From Lentinus brumalis (taxonomy: Eukaryota; Basidiomycota; Agaricomycetes; Polyporales; Polyporaceae): 64,000 bases of DNA. The translations under genes were made by a program, and so were the position numbers. This document shows, one piece after another, positions 20,608 to 33,544 of the stretch (position 1 is the stretch's first letter; each line of letters opens with the position of its first letter). The notes under the pieces are model-generated. The model saw only the letters and a list, made by a program, of their open reading frames with translations, was not told where the DNA came from and made no database searches. The stretch covers positions 496,001-560,000 of the forward strand of contig MARA01000025.1 of assembly GCA_001792895.1 (NCBI GenBank), in the 5' to 3' direction.

Positions 20608-23012
20608 ATGAAAGGGGAATACTCGAGGCTCAAGGGCGAGTCGTCCCCACGTCAGTCTCACGAGGAGGAGCGCAAGTCCCTCATACCTCCCGAGGAACGG
20701 CTACCCGGAGACAAGCAGTACGACGAGGAGGAGAATGAGGAGGTCGAGCCCCCAGAAGGTCGCGTCGGTGTCTGGTCTTCAGCGTGCTGTTCTTCTCGCT
20801 GCTGCTCCTGACCATCGCCATCCCGTATCGGCGGTTCTTCTCGGACGCGGGGTACACCGACAATGAGAGCGAGGGCGAGGGCGGGGCAAGGCTGAGCTTG
20901 CAGACGCAGGGGCTGTTGAGCAATGGCACGCACGAGTTCAAGAAGAGCGCGATCATCGTGTCTATTGACGGGCTGCGGTATGTCCTTCAGCTACTGCGAT
21001 TCGTGCGGGACAATTCTGAGGCTGGCTGGCGTGTAGTGCGGACTATCTGGACCGCGGTCTGACCCCGCACTTGCTCGCTATCAGCAAGGACGGGCTCCGT
21101 GCCAAGTCCATGAAGCCCATCTTTCCGGTACGTCCTCCTCGCCGTGTATGAACTACCCTGTCCTGACTCCAAGACAGACGTTAACCTTCCCGTAAGCACC
21201 CTGTTCCACCCGTTACACGAGCAGCCCTTGATATGTCACTGTTGCGTCATGAAGCAACCATTGGGCCCTCATGTAAGAATTCCCCGCACTCTTCCGGACA
21301 TGTGCATATGGTGACGTGTATGCAGGACTGGGCTCTACGCAGAGTCCCATGGTATTGTAGGCAACGTGAGTCGATGCCTTCTCCTTGGAAGCGACCTATC
21401 TCACATGTGTCGCAGAACTTCTGGGATCCAGCAACCGGCCTCGAGTTCCAGTACAACCGCGTCGAGTCTGCATGGATACCAGGCTGGTGGTCTGGAGAGC
21501 CTGTACGTGAGCCTCATCAGATATGATATACAATCGCTGACTGTCAGAGTAGATGTGGGAGACCGCTGAGAAGAATGGCGTTAGGACAGCTAACCTGATG
21601 TGGTGCGTATCACTCCAGCCCTGACGATCGTTGCAATACTGATAGACTCGCCTTCAGGCCTGGCCCGCCGAAGACTTCGACCGGTGCATCGTCAACTTAC
21701 TTCATCCCGTGGAAGGTGAGCTTCGCAGTGTCCCTGTGCGTTCGCTCCTGACACCCCACATGACAGGACAAGGTTCCTTTGCAGGAGAAGCTTGACCAGA
21801 TCCTCGCTTGGATCGACATGCCTCTGGAGAAGCGTCCGCAATTCATCATGGGTACGTGATCTCCTCTGCATGTGAACGGTTCATTTTTCTGATAGCCAGC
21901 AGCGTACGAACCATCTCTCGATCAGGCAGGCCACCACGCAGGACCGAAGTCGAAACTCGTCGATGTCAGCATCCCTTCACCGCCCGAGCACGTTATCTTC
22001 AGCTGACACCTCCGACCCCTGCAGAAAGTCTTGAAGCAAGTCGACGTCTTTGCGCGCGAGCTGCATGACGAGATCGAGGCACGCAATCTCACAGACATCT
22101 TCGACATCGTCTTCGTCAGCGACCATGGGATGACCGACACGAGCCACCCGGAGCTCATCTTCGTCGACGATATCCTCGGCGAAGGCTGGAAGCACATCGA
22201 GCACGAGGATGGTACGTGCCTTCACTCATGAATACCTTGGTCGTGTCCTCACTCGGGGCATAGGCTGGCCTGCGATGGGCTTCCGCTTCGACACAGAAGA
22301 GAACACCGAGAAGTACTACAAGGTGCTGCTCAACGCGTCTGCGCTGAGCGACGGCAAGTTCGACGTGTACACGCATGCGACGATGCCCCAGCGGTGGCAC
22401 TTTGTCAACAACGAGCGCATTGCGCCGATTTACGTGGTCCCTCGCATCGGCTACGCGCTGACGGACCGCATCGAGAACGGGTCGGGCATGAACAAGGGAG
22501 CAAGTCATATCCACCTGCCTTCCCTCTTCCTCGTCTGACCGCTTCCGCAGAGTCACGGGTACGACCACGACTACAAGGAGATGCACGCCATGTTCGTCGC
22601 ACACGGGCCGTTCTCGTCTGTCGTCAAGGCCATCGAAGCGGACCGCATGAAGGCGCAGGCGCAGGCCAACTCGAAGAGGAAGAGCGCAATCCGCCGCTTC
22701 CTGGACCCCTTGCTCGCGCGGCAGCCGGAGCTCCCGCGGCCGAACAAGGGCTGGCACTCGACGTCCGAGGACACGTATGTGATGGAGACGTTCGAGAACG
22801 TGCAGATCTACAACCTCATGATGAAGCTGCTTGGCATCGAGGAGCACGCGGCGCCGACGAATGGCACGAAGGGGTTCTGGATAAGTACTTCTGAGTGTTC
22901 ACGCGCCCAGGTTGGGCGGAACGGCTCTGGTGCTAGCTGTGGACGGACGGTGCGTTACTTGTGTAATTTATCTTGGATCTTAGAGGATTGGGATACTGTA
23001 TTCAGACTATAG
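20608..23012 (+). CDS. Type II membrane nucleotide pyrophosphatase/phosphodiesterase (ENPP-like), 14 exons
   Basis: Exons by phase: 20608-20717, 20783-20977, 21037-21127, 21178-21191, 21255-21272, 21326-21365, 21416-21502, 21553-21602, 21658-21715, 21767-21851, 21900-21964, 22025-22211, 22264-22499 and 22551-end. A cytosolic acidic N-terminus precedes one TM helix ('VLFFSLLLLTIAIPY'). Two-metal alkaline-phosphatase-fold motifs are assembled across exons: 'IVSIDGLRADYLDRGLTPHL', 'TLTFPNHWALMTGLYAESHG' (nucleophile Thr), 'AGHHAGP', 'VFVSDHGMTD' and 'GSHGYDHDYKEM'. The family hydrolyses extracellular nucleotide pyrophosphates and phosphodiesters. Intron 13 begins GCAAGT (GC-AG). The N-terminal exon join is the least certain. 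The end is odd: in frame it runs to 23012, but one extra G at about 22880 would give a 'GFWDKYF' stop. Confidence 0.85.
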
Positions 23013-23099
23013 TCACTTTTTACTCTTGTTGCAGGCGCGCATCAGGATGGGCAATACGATGTCGATTCTGCACTGCTTGACGACGCGACGACACCTTCC

Positions 23100-25322
23100 A
23101 TGCCGGCTGAGGATCCTGAGCGCCGGATGTACCTGGGCTTCATAAAAGTTCGCTCGCTGACCTCCCTGTCCCTCATATCCGTACCCTTCATGTCCGCACC
23201 CTTCACCAGCAAACATCGCTCGGCACCACGTCCTGCGGTTCCTCGCAAGGTGTACCCGCTACCGACGATTGCTACTGAAGCGTTTCTCGCTCAGTCGCTG
23301 AGTACACTCAACCGCGACCTGGCGTTGAACAATTTCAGCGTGGAAGAGGTGAGCTGTCTTGGCACGTGTCTGGGTTGTCATCGTATTCAACCTCAAACTC
23401 CTACCAGCTTGACTACCTCGGCGGCGCCCTGCATGCCGCGGTGAACCGTCGTCGCAACAGCCTCCTCCCGGTTCAAAATGCGCCCGTGGAGGTGCTTGAG
23501 CGAATCTTCCAGTTCGTCGTCGCGCCGCTTCCTCTGGAGGACCAGATGCGCGCCAGGAAGCCGCCGCAAATCGCCTGGGCCATATCGCTCGCTCAAGTCT
23601 GCTCGCACTGGCGGACGATTGTTCTCTACTCGCCGAACGTGTGGTATCACGTTGTCGACGACTCTGGGCGGTTCGTGAGCCGTCCACGAGACATGAACCC
23701 CTACATTCCTCGCGAAGTCACCGTTACGAGGCCCCTCCATGTCTACATGACCCTTCTAGACAACAGGTTCCCTCACTCGGTCCGGCCGTTGGATCTGAAC
23801 ATGGCCGGGAACCTTATTGCATTGAGCAGGTGTACCTCCGCATCGACAGACATAATCATCAGTTCATGATCGACGCCTCCCTTTCCACTCCCCTTCCTGC
23901 GCATGTGAAGCTCCTGGCTATTACTTCTACTCGAGATTCTGTGCGTCCCGATGGTTGGTCCTATCCCCGCGAGTTGCCGCTAGTGTTTCGTGGGGATACC
24001 CGAACCTGAGGGCACTCGTCGCGGACGCTTATGCTCCATTCCTGCCTGGCAACGCGTTCCCCAACCTCGTGAACCTCCGCGTCTCGTGCCTCCCTCATAT
24101 GGCCCTCGGCTTCACCCTACTCCTCGAGCTGTTCTCGAACACTCCTTGCCTCGAAACCCTCGAATTGCTCTTGCATCCCACCCGCCCACGCGGGTACGAG
24201 GAGTCGATGACGGCGACCGATGGCACGCGAGGGCTGGCTGCCTGGAAGACACCTGTCCCTCTTCCTCGCCTCCGCGCATTGACCATGAGCGGACTGTATC
24301 TCGAGGTTGCCATGACCATGCTCTCGAAGTTGGACGTCCCTTCGAACGTCGTAATGCGCCTTTTCAGGCTTCAGTTGGCGCCGCATACCACAGACAGTCA
24401 CACTATCCCTACTTTGCCGATCGTTCCGGCCATCCGCGATCTGCGAGGCCTCACCCATATGGACATATTCGACGGCGTTGAGGATGTGAAAGCGAGCCAG
24501 CAGGTGGAGCAGGATCGTCAGGAGGAACATTACCGTCTTGATGCTGGTAGAGTCGCTTTGGGGCGGATGATCAACGCAGTATCAGTCCTGCGACACCTGT
24601 CAGTGGCTGAACCGCAGCCTCAGATGCGCAGGGTCGAGCGAGAGGCTGAGCCAGTGGATATACGGTACAGCTTCTACGCCATTGGTCGTGGACCGCACTC
24701 AGGTCTGTGGATCCACGTCGAGGCCCCGCTGGTCGAAGGTTCAATGGCAGATTACGTCCAGTCTGGTGTTCTGCAGAGCATGCAGCGGGAGCTTCCCCTG
24801 GGCGACGTCACGACTCTCCGCATGTCCGTTGTACCTGATCGATTCTCATGCCTTCCCGCCATGGTCTCCAGGATGTCGTCGCTCACCGAGCTCGTCCTTC
24901 GGAGCGCATCGGAGCTATCCTCCGCCCAGGCGGCCGCTGCGTTGCAAGACATCTCTCGAGCCCTCACGCCGGTCTCCGTCGGTGTCAACACGACCCTCAC
25001 GCCCGCACCGAGCCTGGAAGCCGTGAGCCTCGAGGTGGTGAGCGACTACGTGCTCCCAACCTCGCTGGTCAACATGGCAGAGCGCAGGGTCATCGGCGCG
25101 GTACCTCTCGTCTCAATGACGTGCAACATATCCGGGGCGCCGCAGCCGGAGCTGCTCCGCCTCTCGGAACATGTCATCGACGATGTCGATCTTACCCAAC
25201 GCAGTCTCCGGTGGGACCCAGCAGAGGTACTCACGCCCGTCTGGATGGCCACCAACGAGTACTGGGCTATGCACCCTCGTCCTCATGACAAAAAGGCCTG
25301 GAGCTTGCCTCAGTATCTGTGA
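23100..25322 (+). pseudogene. F-box/LRR-like gene with two single-base frame breaks
   Basis: ATG 23100 starts an exon to 23348 ('LNRDLALNNFSVEE'). A 59-nt intron with GTGAGC donor follows, then 'LDYLGGALHAAVNRRRNSLL' and an F-box ('APVEVLERIFQFVV', 'VCSHWRTIVLYSPNVWYHV'). The frame then changes twice. Near 23810 it shifts to 'IEQVYLRIDRHNHQF', matching 'IQEVHFTI' of the 1028-2713 paralogue. Near 24008 it shifts to 'LRALVADAYAPFLPGNAF', matching 'LRALALRSVPFIPGNAF'. The remaining frame is intact to 25322 ('YWAMHPRPHDKKAWSLPQYL'). Each break is one base short within a G or C run, so the locus is either a young pseudogene or an intact gene with consensus errors. Confidence 0.7.
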
Positions 25323-25876
25323 TTATTGCAAGCGGTACGTGTGCTACTCCCATACCGCACGTCACGTACTGATCCTCATGATGTTGCCTAGCAGAAGTTC
25401 AGCCATGCCAGTGCACGCCTGGAACAAGTATGATTCGATTTGCATTCGGTCTAACGCCTCCATATTACATAGGACACATGCTGTACCTATCGGATTGACT
25501 TGAATATGCTCCGAACGGCTACTCATCGCTTATTTGTAAGTACTCCGACTCGCAAGGTCTCTTCTACTTACTAGTAATGCTTTCGGCCTTCGAGTCCCAT
25601 AAGTAGTATACCTGCTTTGATTACCGTGTTCTTATCAACGTGCTCAATCTTGCTCCATGGATAGTGAGCAAGCGATGAGCTCTGGCGGGGTCGCAGGCGT
25701 ATGTCACTGCTCGTGAGCCTCTGCAATAACTGCAATCGTATCCCGTTCAGGCAACGGAAGCGCTGAGCATAACGAGCGCCAGCGTTTTCGTGAGATCGCT
25801 ATCGAAGTCAGGGAACGAATTTATAAGCATTGGCGGCCCTCCATCGATCTCCGTTCGCGCTCTTCCTCTACTCACA
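25323..25876. other. Intergenic, includes promoter of split F-box gene
   Basis: No coding frame is supported. A TATA-like 'TTATAAG' lies at 25821-25827, about 50 bp before ATG 25877. Confidence 0.4.
25821..25827 (+). promoter_or_regulatory. TATA-like box before split F-box gene
   Basis: TTATAAG 50-56 bp upstream of the ATG at 25877. Sequence match only. Confidence 0.3.
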
Positions 25877-26145
25877 ATGTCTTTCCTCGATATAACACAG
25901 TCCGTTGACTCTCTGCATCACACCGTGGAAGAGTCCATTCGTCTCGAGGTGATGAGGCCCAGGTATGTATGATATCTCGAACTTCAAGTAACGAATTGCG
26001 ATCGAACCGTGCGCTGACGCATTCCTTGTCATCGCAACAGTGATGATGATGTGAGCGCTGCAGCTTTTCAATGAATGAAGGCTCTTGCTGAACATCCCCG
26101 GGCTAGCTCACTGACATAGAAGACAGGCTGCGTACAACCATCGCA
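25877..26145 (+). pseudogene. 5' part of F-box gene interrupted by transposon
   Basis: ATG 25877 opens a 28-codon exon ending at 25962 ('MSFLDITQSVDSLHHTVEES'), followed by the donor GTATGT. A later acceptor near 26128 leads to codons reading 'LRTTIA', broken at 26145 by the inverted-repeat element. Taking out the element and one ATCGCA copy joins this to 'HLRRYRNSITAPVNRLPWEI' at 29034 on, the usual lead-in to an F-box. A possible small exon near 26041 does not fit the phase and was left out. The transcript is now separated from its body by 2.9 kb. Confidence 0.6.
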
Positions 26146-26515
26146 TATGAGGGGCGCCAGCGGACAAAAAGACTCGACTTCAGTTCTGAGTTTGGGATTT
26201 GGATCTGGACTTCGGCAACTGAACTGAACTTCAGAGTTGGACCTTACACGTGATTGGTTCAATTTCGGTTTGCGATTTCGTTTTCGCGCGGGCGTCTCAA
26301 CTTCCGCTTTGGGTTTCGGTTTCGCCTCTCGACTTCACGACTCCGCATCGCGACCTCGCCCTATGTGACGCGGTCAATATGCTCCCGGGCTGATTGACAC
26401 CTCTGGCACGCCCCGCCGTTAACTCCGCAACGCCTCGCAGCTCATCCAAATGCGGCAGTCAAGACTCAAGTAAGTACTGTACTCTCGAGTAAGTAGTCGA
26501 CGTACATACATACTT
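26146..26515 (+). repeat. Left long terminal inverted repeat
   Basis: About 370 bp matching the reverse complement of 28658-29027, with only scattered differences noticed. The match ends at 'CATACATACTT'. Confidence 0.85.
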
Positions 26516-27169
26516 ACTCCGAGTCAGTGCCTTCTCTGTCACGATGAATCGATAGCACTTACTGTACTCTGGGACCGTGCGTCGCATTGGTGTATATGTT
26601 GACGATAATCCTGGATTAGCATGGGTGACGTCGAATGCACGCAGCTGCTTCCTTTACAGTTTTCCAGGCACAATCTGTAGTGATAGTCATGCAGACAACA
26701 GTCCCCGGTCGGCCTATGAGGAAGAGTAGTATGCCCTTAATGAGCACTACATACGAGGCTGCTTGTGATGGCTACCCCGCTCTATGCTCTTCTTGTGGTC
26801 TCACTTACTTAGTTCCCGGACAGACTCTTGATTAAGTAGCTACCTCTTTCTGTATTTACGCCAACGTCGTCACGTCCGGCCGCCCTCTCCCTCTCATTAT
26901 CGCGTGGTCACCACAGGCACGGCTCTCCCGCCGCCTTGTATACCTCGCTCTCCCTCTTTGTATCCTGTCGGAATCAATGCCAGTGTCCAGCACTCTCTTC
27001 CTGCCCTCTCGTCCGTCTGCCCGACTGTCCTGTATCCGACATCGTCCCCGTCCACGTAAAGCCTCTGTGTTTCAAGTTCCAAGTGCAGACATATGATGCT
27101 GTCGGAGCTGGACTTCCTCGTGACAACAACTTGCAAGCTTCAGGCCTCCTGCAATCATGTGGCCGCACA

Positions 27170-28376
27170 TAGTGATGTGACGAGCCCGGCCTCGAGCCGT
27201 CAGGCTCCCCAAGCCGGCCGTCTTGAGGCCGAGCCGAGCCGAGCTTTCGAGGCGGCCTGGAGAGCCTGACGGCTCGGCTCACGACCACTGTGAGCTCGAG
27301 CCGGGCTCTCAAGCTCGGGCTTGAAGGCGCTGGTGTAGGGTGAGCGATGACTGAGATCTGCGACTGATTTCGAGTGAGTAAACAGTCGTCTCCTCAAGGA
27401 TGCTCACATCTTCTTCTACAGGAACACCCTTTGGGGCCCGCTCTATCAATCTCCCGGGACTGAGCGCATGTCCAGGCCTGGGACAGAGGACGATGGCGAT
27501 GAGACGCGTCATTCGACGCATCCATCAGGAAACGCGTTTGGCGCTATCCCGGCTGTGCGGTGCTAGGCGGAGCGATAGAGCGATAGAGATCCCCCCCATC
27601 ATACTGATCCGCTGGTCTCTGTCCAGAGCGCCGTGTCTCTACGTGGCTCTACCCGGAGGAGCCTGTCTCTATCCGGATCTGCCTGGAGACGTGTCTGCGC
27701 CCTTGTCCCTCCCCTCCCTCCAGTACACCGAGTTTCATAGGCCCAGACAGCACGCTGAAAGCCTAGGATGACGATACCAAACCACCCCGAGGTCTACTCG
27801 CCTTCCGGTGTAATATCCACGTGAGTGTGCTCTGGGCTCGAGTTTGCCGATGGGAAATCTATTCCCCGATAGCTCGGATAGAGCCCACAGAGCGATAGAG
27901 ACGCCTGTCTCCGTACAGAGACAAACGCGTTTCCTGATGTCTGGTCGCAGTTCTTCACGCTCTTGCAGCGCTGGAGGGCGGGGCAGAAACGGAGGTTAAC
28001 GAGACGCGCCGTTGGACGCGTCTCTTCGCAGAGCCTCATTGAATCTGTGAGTTTCGAGCGACGGGAGACACGTCCGAGGACGCGTCTCCTTGCTCTTCCT
28101 CATGTTGAGCACCCCGGGAGGGCAGGGCAAAGGTGGAGAGTGACGAAACGCGTCCACCTACGCGTCTCGTTTCGAGTTTTTGCGCTCTGGCAGCGCACGA
28201 GGGTGGCCGGGAAAGAGCGCCCGCTGCCACCTGTGGGCTCCGGCTCAGGCCGAGCCGAGCTCGAGCTGAGCCCGAGCCGTCTTGGAGAGCTCGGCCTGAG
28301 GTATCGTCAGGCCGTAGCTCTCGAAGCCGAGCCGTAGCCGCGGCTTTTGAGCCGAGCCGGGCTCTGCACATCACTA
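27170..28376. mobile_element. hAT-like non-autonomous element nested in the foldback element
   Basis: The ends read TAGTGATGTG at 27170 and CACATCACTA at 28367-28376. They are flanked by perfect 8-bp direct repeats GCCGCACA (27162-27169 and 28377-28384), the duplication size of hAT elements. Subterminal regions are packed with GAGCC/GGCTC motifs on both sides, as expected for transposase-binding repeats. The interior has repeated GACGCGTCTC-type palindromes and no transposase frame. Confidence 0.8.
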
Positions 28377-28657
28377 GCCGCACAGATGAGCTGGGGCTCG
28401 GTTTGCTCCTCAAATAAGGCTGAGTTTGCCGTTAACAGACAGTCAGACCTGGACATGGAGAAGTCCAAGACACCACCCGGGGGCTGGGACACTGCTGCCC
28501 GCCTTGCCCGGTAAGTACTAGTACTTACAAGCATACTGACTCACCTTGTCTGCATTGCGCATGCGTCAACACAAAATCACCACACATTCATACTTCCAAC
28601 GCGCGGTTGCATCCGGGTTCTTGAATGGCTGGTAGACTGTGACATCATACAGATGAG

Positions 28658-29027
28658 AAGTATGTATGTACGTCGACTACTTACTCGAGAGTACAGTACT
28701 TACTTGAGTCTTGACTGCCGCATTTGGATGAGCTGCGAGGCGTTGCGGAGTTAACGGCGGGGCGTGCCAGAGGCGTCAATCAGCCCGGGAGCATATTGAC
28801 CGCGTCGCATAGGGCGAGGTCGCGATGCGGAGTCGTGAAGTCGAGAGGCGAAACCGAAACCCAAAGCGGAAGTTGAGACGCCCGCGCGAAAACGAAATCG
28901 CAAACCGAAATTGAACCGATCACGTGTAAGGTCCAACTCTGAAGTTCAGTTCAGTTGCCGAAGTCCAGATCCAAATCCCAAACTCAGAACTGAAGTCGAG
29001 TCTTTTTGTCCGCTGGCGCCCCTCATA
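28658..29027 (-). repeat. Right long terminal inverted repeat
   Basis: Reverse complement of 26146-26515. It is open in the F-box reading frame from 28911, so it fuses in frame to the truncated F-box body, but without an ATG. Confidence 0.85.
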
Positions 29028-30731
29028 ATCGCACATCTCCGACGATACCGCAACTCAATCACTGCTCCCGTGAATCGACTTCCCTGGGAGATCCTAGGGC
29101 GCATCTTTGAGTTTGCGGTGCAGCGCCGCAAGTACATCTCCGACTACGGCAACGTGCGGGAAGTTACGAAGGCGACAGAGCGTCTCACTTGGGTGTGTCA
29201 TGCTTGGCGCACTGTTGCCTCGGGTTGGCCGAGGTTGTGGTCCACCATACACGTAAGCCAGGACTACCCCCTGGATTCGGCTAGGTCCCGGCTTGCCCTG
29301 AGTCGCTCGGGCGAAGTTCCGCTTGTCCTTCACCTACAACTGCCACTCTGCAGTCAGGAGAGGACTGTCTTCCAGGATATATGCGATAATCGGCCGTACC
29401 AGGTCCGGGAGGCCTATGTAACGCTACCGCGTTGTCTGGTTAGATATGCCGAGAAATATCAGCACAAACTGTCAATCACCTCTTTCCTATCTTCCACCTT
29501 TCCAAACTTGGACTACCTACACCTGGTAGTCAGCCTTGGCGTCCCCTACCCATCCTCGACATTGTTTGGCGGCCAAAGCAGTCAATTGCGAGCTCTTACC
29601 CTCAACCTCCAACGTATAAGCGACATCACCGTTGCCAACACATTCTCGAATCTCATCCATCTGCGAATCATATATGCACTTTCGGATATGGAGCCCCTGC
29701 TCCAAGAAACCTCCCCGATGAACAATCTACTCCGCAATTCTCCTTGCCTCGAAACCCTCGTGATATCCGCATACCCGCAATGTTTCTGGGAACCTCAACG
29801 TCATCATCAAGGGAGCTTAGTTCCTATATCATTGCCCGACCTTCGTGCCATCTGTCTATATTTCATGCCGATTGATGCTGCACTGGTTGTCCTGTCGCGT
29901 ATACAACCATCCTCCTCGACCAAGATCAACTTGACTAAGGTCGAGTTCCCCCGGGCACGCGGAAATACCCCCTGGCATCTCACGCGTCCGAAGCCTATCA
30001 CAGCTCTGCGTTCAGTGGCTGGCCTGACCGACCTGGACGTTGTCGTCAATGTCCACGACGGCAAATGGGAATCCTTCTACATCAATGCACGTGGCCCAGA
30101 TTCTGGTGTATCGTTTGAGTTTGATAATGCGGTCGACGGTCACCGCGGCCATATCCAGCGCCTCTTCTGCCAGGAGGTCGACACCAGAGGGATCACGACC
30201 CTGCGTATCTCGACTTCCGGGTCACACAAGGGTATCGAGGAGCGATTCCTGCGTTTCAGCGATGCTTTCATGGCTAACATGCCGTCGGTCTCCAAGCTCG
30301 TCTTGCGCCTACCCGGCTCGCCGGGGAACACGTGGGGCCCGGCCCTCGATGTCGACTCCATGATGGACTACATGGAGAGCATGCTGGCGCCAGACCTCTC
30401 CGACATACCCGTTCCACAATTGGAGTTCCTCAGCATCGAGGTGCCAATTCGCCACAACTTCGAGCACGAGAAGCTTGTGGAGGGTATGGCCCGCATATCG
30501 AGAGCGCGGGAGCGCGTTGGCCATCCTATTCGTTCTGTGACCGCCTGTCAGTCTTCGGAACGCTTGCCGGCGATCCGCTTCGCGGTCACGCCGCCGCCAT
30601 CGGAGGACGGCTGCACCGTTGCGGTCGCCGGCAACTCGGATGGGCCGTGGCAGCCAAGTTTGGGCGACATGATGGCCAATAGCTCTACATGGGCCGTCAT
30701 CCATGAGTACTGGGGGCACATCTTTTACTAG
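29028..30731 (+). pseudogene. Body of F-box/LRR-like gene cut off from its 5' exon
   Basis: The frame is open to the stop at 30731. It starts after the element with 'HLRRYRNSITAPVNRLPWEI', then an F-box ('LPWEILGRIFEFAVQ', 'WVCHAWRTVASGWPRLW'). Leucine-rich segments follow ('FPNLDYLHLVVSLG', 'SQLRALTLNL', 'SPCLETLVIS') and the family-type end is 'STWAVIHEYWGHIFY'. No internal stop or shift is visible, so the insertion is the only obvious lesion. The open frame runs back to 28911 in the transposon repeat, but no ATG precedes the F-box, so a normal protein is unlikely without excision. Confidence 0.75.
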
Positions 30732-31285
30732 TCAGTAGAGCGTACGGGGTGGTGAGCATAATTCGGAAGTCAAATATGTCTTGAGACTGACATCACATGC
30801 AGATCGAACGAGGTGACAGCGGGATGGTGCAGCCGCACGTTCTGGCCCAGTATCTGAGCATGGCCGCCATGATCCTGTGGAATAGGGCAGAATGATTAAA
30901 CCGTATCCTAGACACTTCGGTCCGACCGATTGACCTGCAGCTCGTGGCTAATTATCAAATCGTCTCACGGCGAGGACGACTCGTCGAGACTCAGAACGCC
31001 TAATCTCCCCAACACAGCACGCACAAACGTCTTGTTGGTATGAGGGGTATAGCTAGCGGCAAGGGCAAAAGGGCAAGTAGGAACGGGAGCCAAGGCGTGA
31101 TTACGGCCCACACTCCCACACAGTAGCACACACGCCCGCAAGTGTATTTTCCACGAGATTGGGCTGGGACATACGGTCCGTTAGATTGGATGACTAGCGT
31201 AGAATGTAGAAGGAAGGAACAGAGAATCCGGACGGGGTATCTCCGCGACGAGGAGTGGAGCATCCGCACTCCCGCCCTTCACCGG
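30732..31285. other. Intergenic, convergent 3' ends
   Basis: Lies between the 3' ends of the F-box body (plus) and glucoamylase (minus). No gene or repeat recognised. Confidence 0.5.
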
Positions 31286-33420
<2,135 letters not shown>

Positions 33421-33517
33421 GGTCGCCGGTCAGGACTCTGAGAGAGGGTGACGAGGACGGTGTGGCGACGAACGGGGACGGGACGTCGCTGCCAGGGCAG
33501 AAGAGAAGCCTGGCCTG

Positions 33518-33525
33518 TATTTATA
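33518..33525 (-). promoter_or_regulatory. TATA box of glucoamylase gene
   Basis: The minus strand reads TATAAATA about 98 bp upstream of the glucoamylase ATG, a perfect core match at a usual distance. Confidence 0.65.
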
Positions 33526-33531
33526 CGCCGT

Positions 33532-33544
33532 GCGGAGGCTGGAG
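33532..33544 (+). promoter_or_regulatory. Paired CreA-type hexamers (SYGGRG)
   Basis: GCGGAG at 33532-33537 and CTGGAG at 33539-33544 fit SYGGRG, the CreA/Cre1 core, on the plus strand just upstream of the TATA box. The sites are short and the region is GC-rich, so chance occurrence is possible. Confidence 0.35.

Larger units (their letters stand above)
26146..29027. mobile_element. Inverted-repeat (foldback-type) element, 2.88 kb, nested
   Basis: The two ends are long inverted repeats of about 370 bp, 26146-26515 and 28658-29027, beginning TATGAGGGGCGCCAGCGG. They are flanked by the 6-bp direct repeats ATCGCA at 26140-26145 and 29028-29033. The interior holds a second element (27170-28376) and no recognisable transposase, so it is non-autonomous. 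A 6-bp duplication does not by itself identify the superfamily. It sits inside an F-box coding exon. Confidence 0.85.

Noticed and set aside
23784..23833. A 50-nt intron (GTCCGG...GAGCAG) as explanation of the first F-box frame change
   Set aside because: It would restore the frame but delete residues that align with the paralogue ('IEQ' before 'VYLRI') and has a poor donor. A missing G in a G-run fits better.
27200..28360. Repeated GC-rich motifs considered as a CRISPR-like or satellite array
   Set aside because: Spacing is irregular and symmetrical about the centre. They fit subterminal repeats of the nested hAT-like element in a eukaryotic genome.
26460..28700. Recurring GTAAGTACTT/AAGTACTTAC motifs, also near 20.4, 55.0 and 57.3 kb
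   Set aside because: They look like splice-donor-like or palindromic low-information matches; I could not show they mark a single element.
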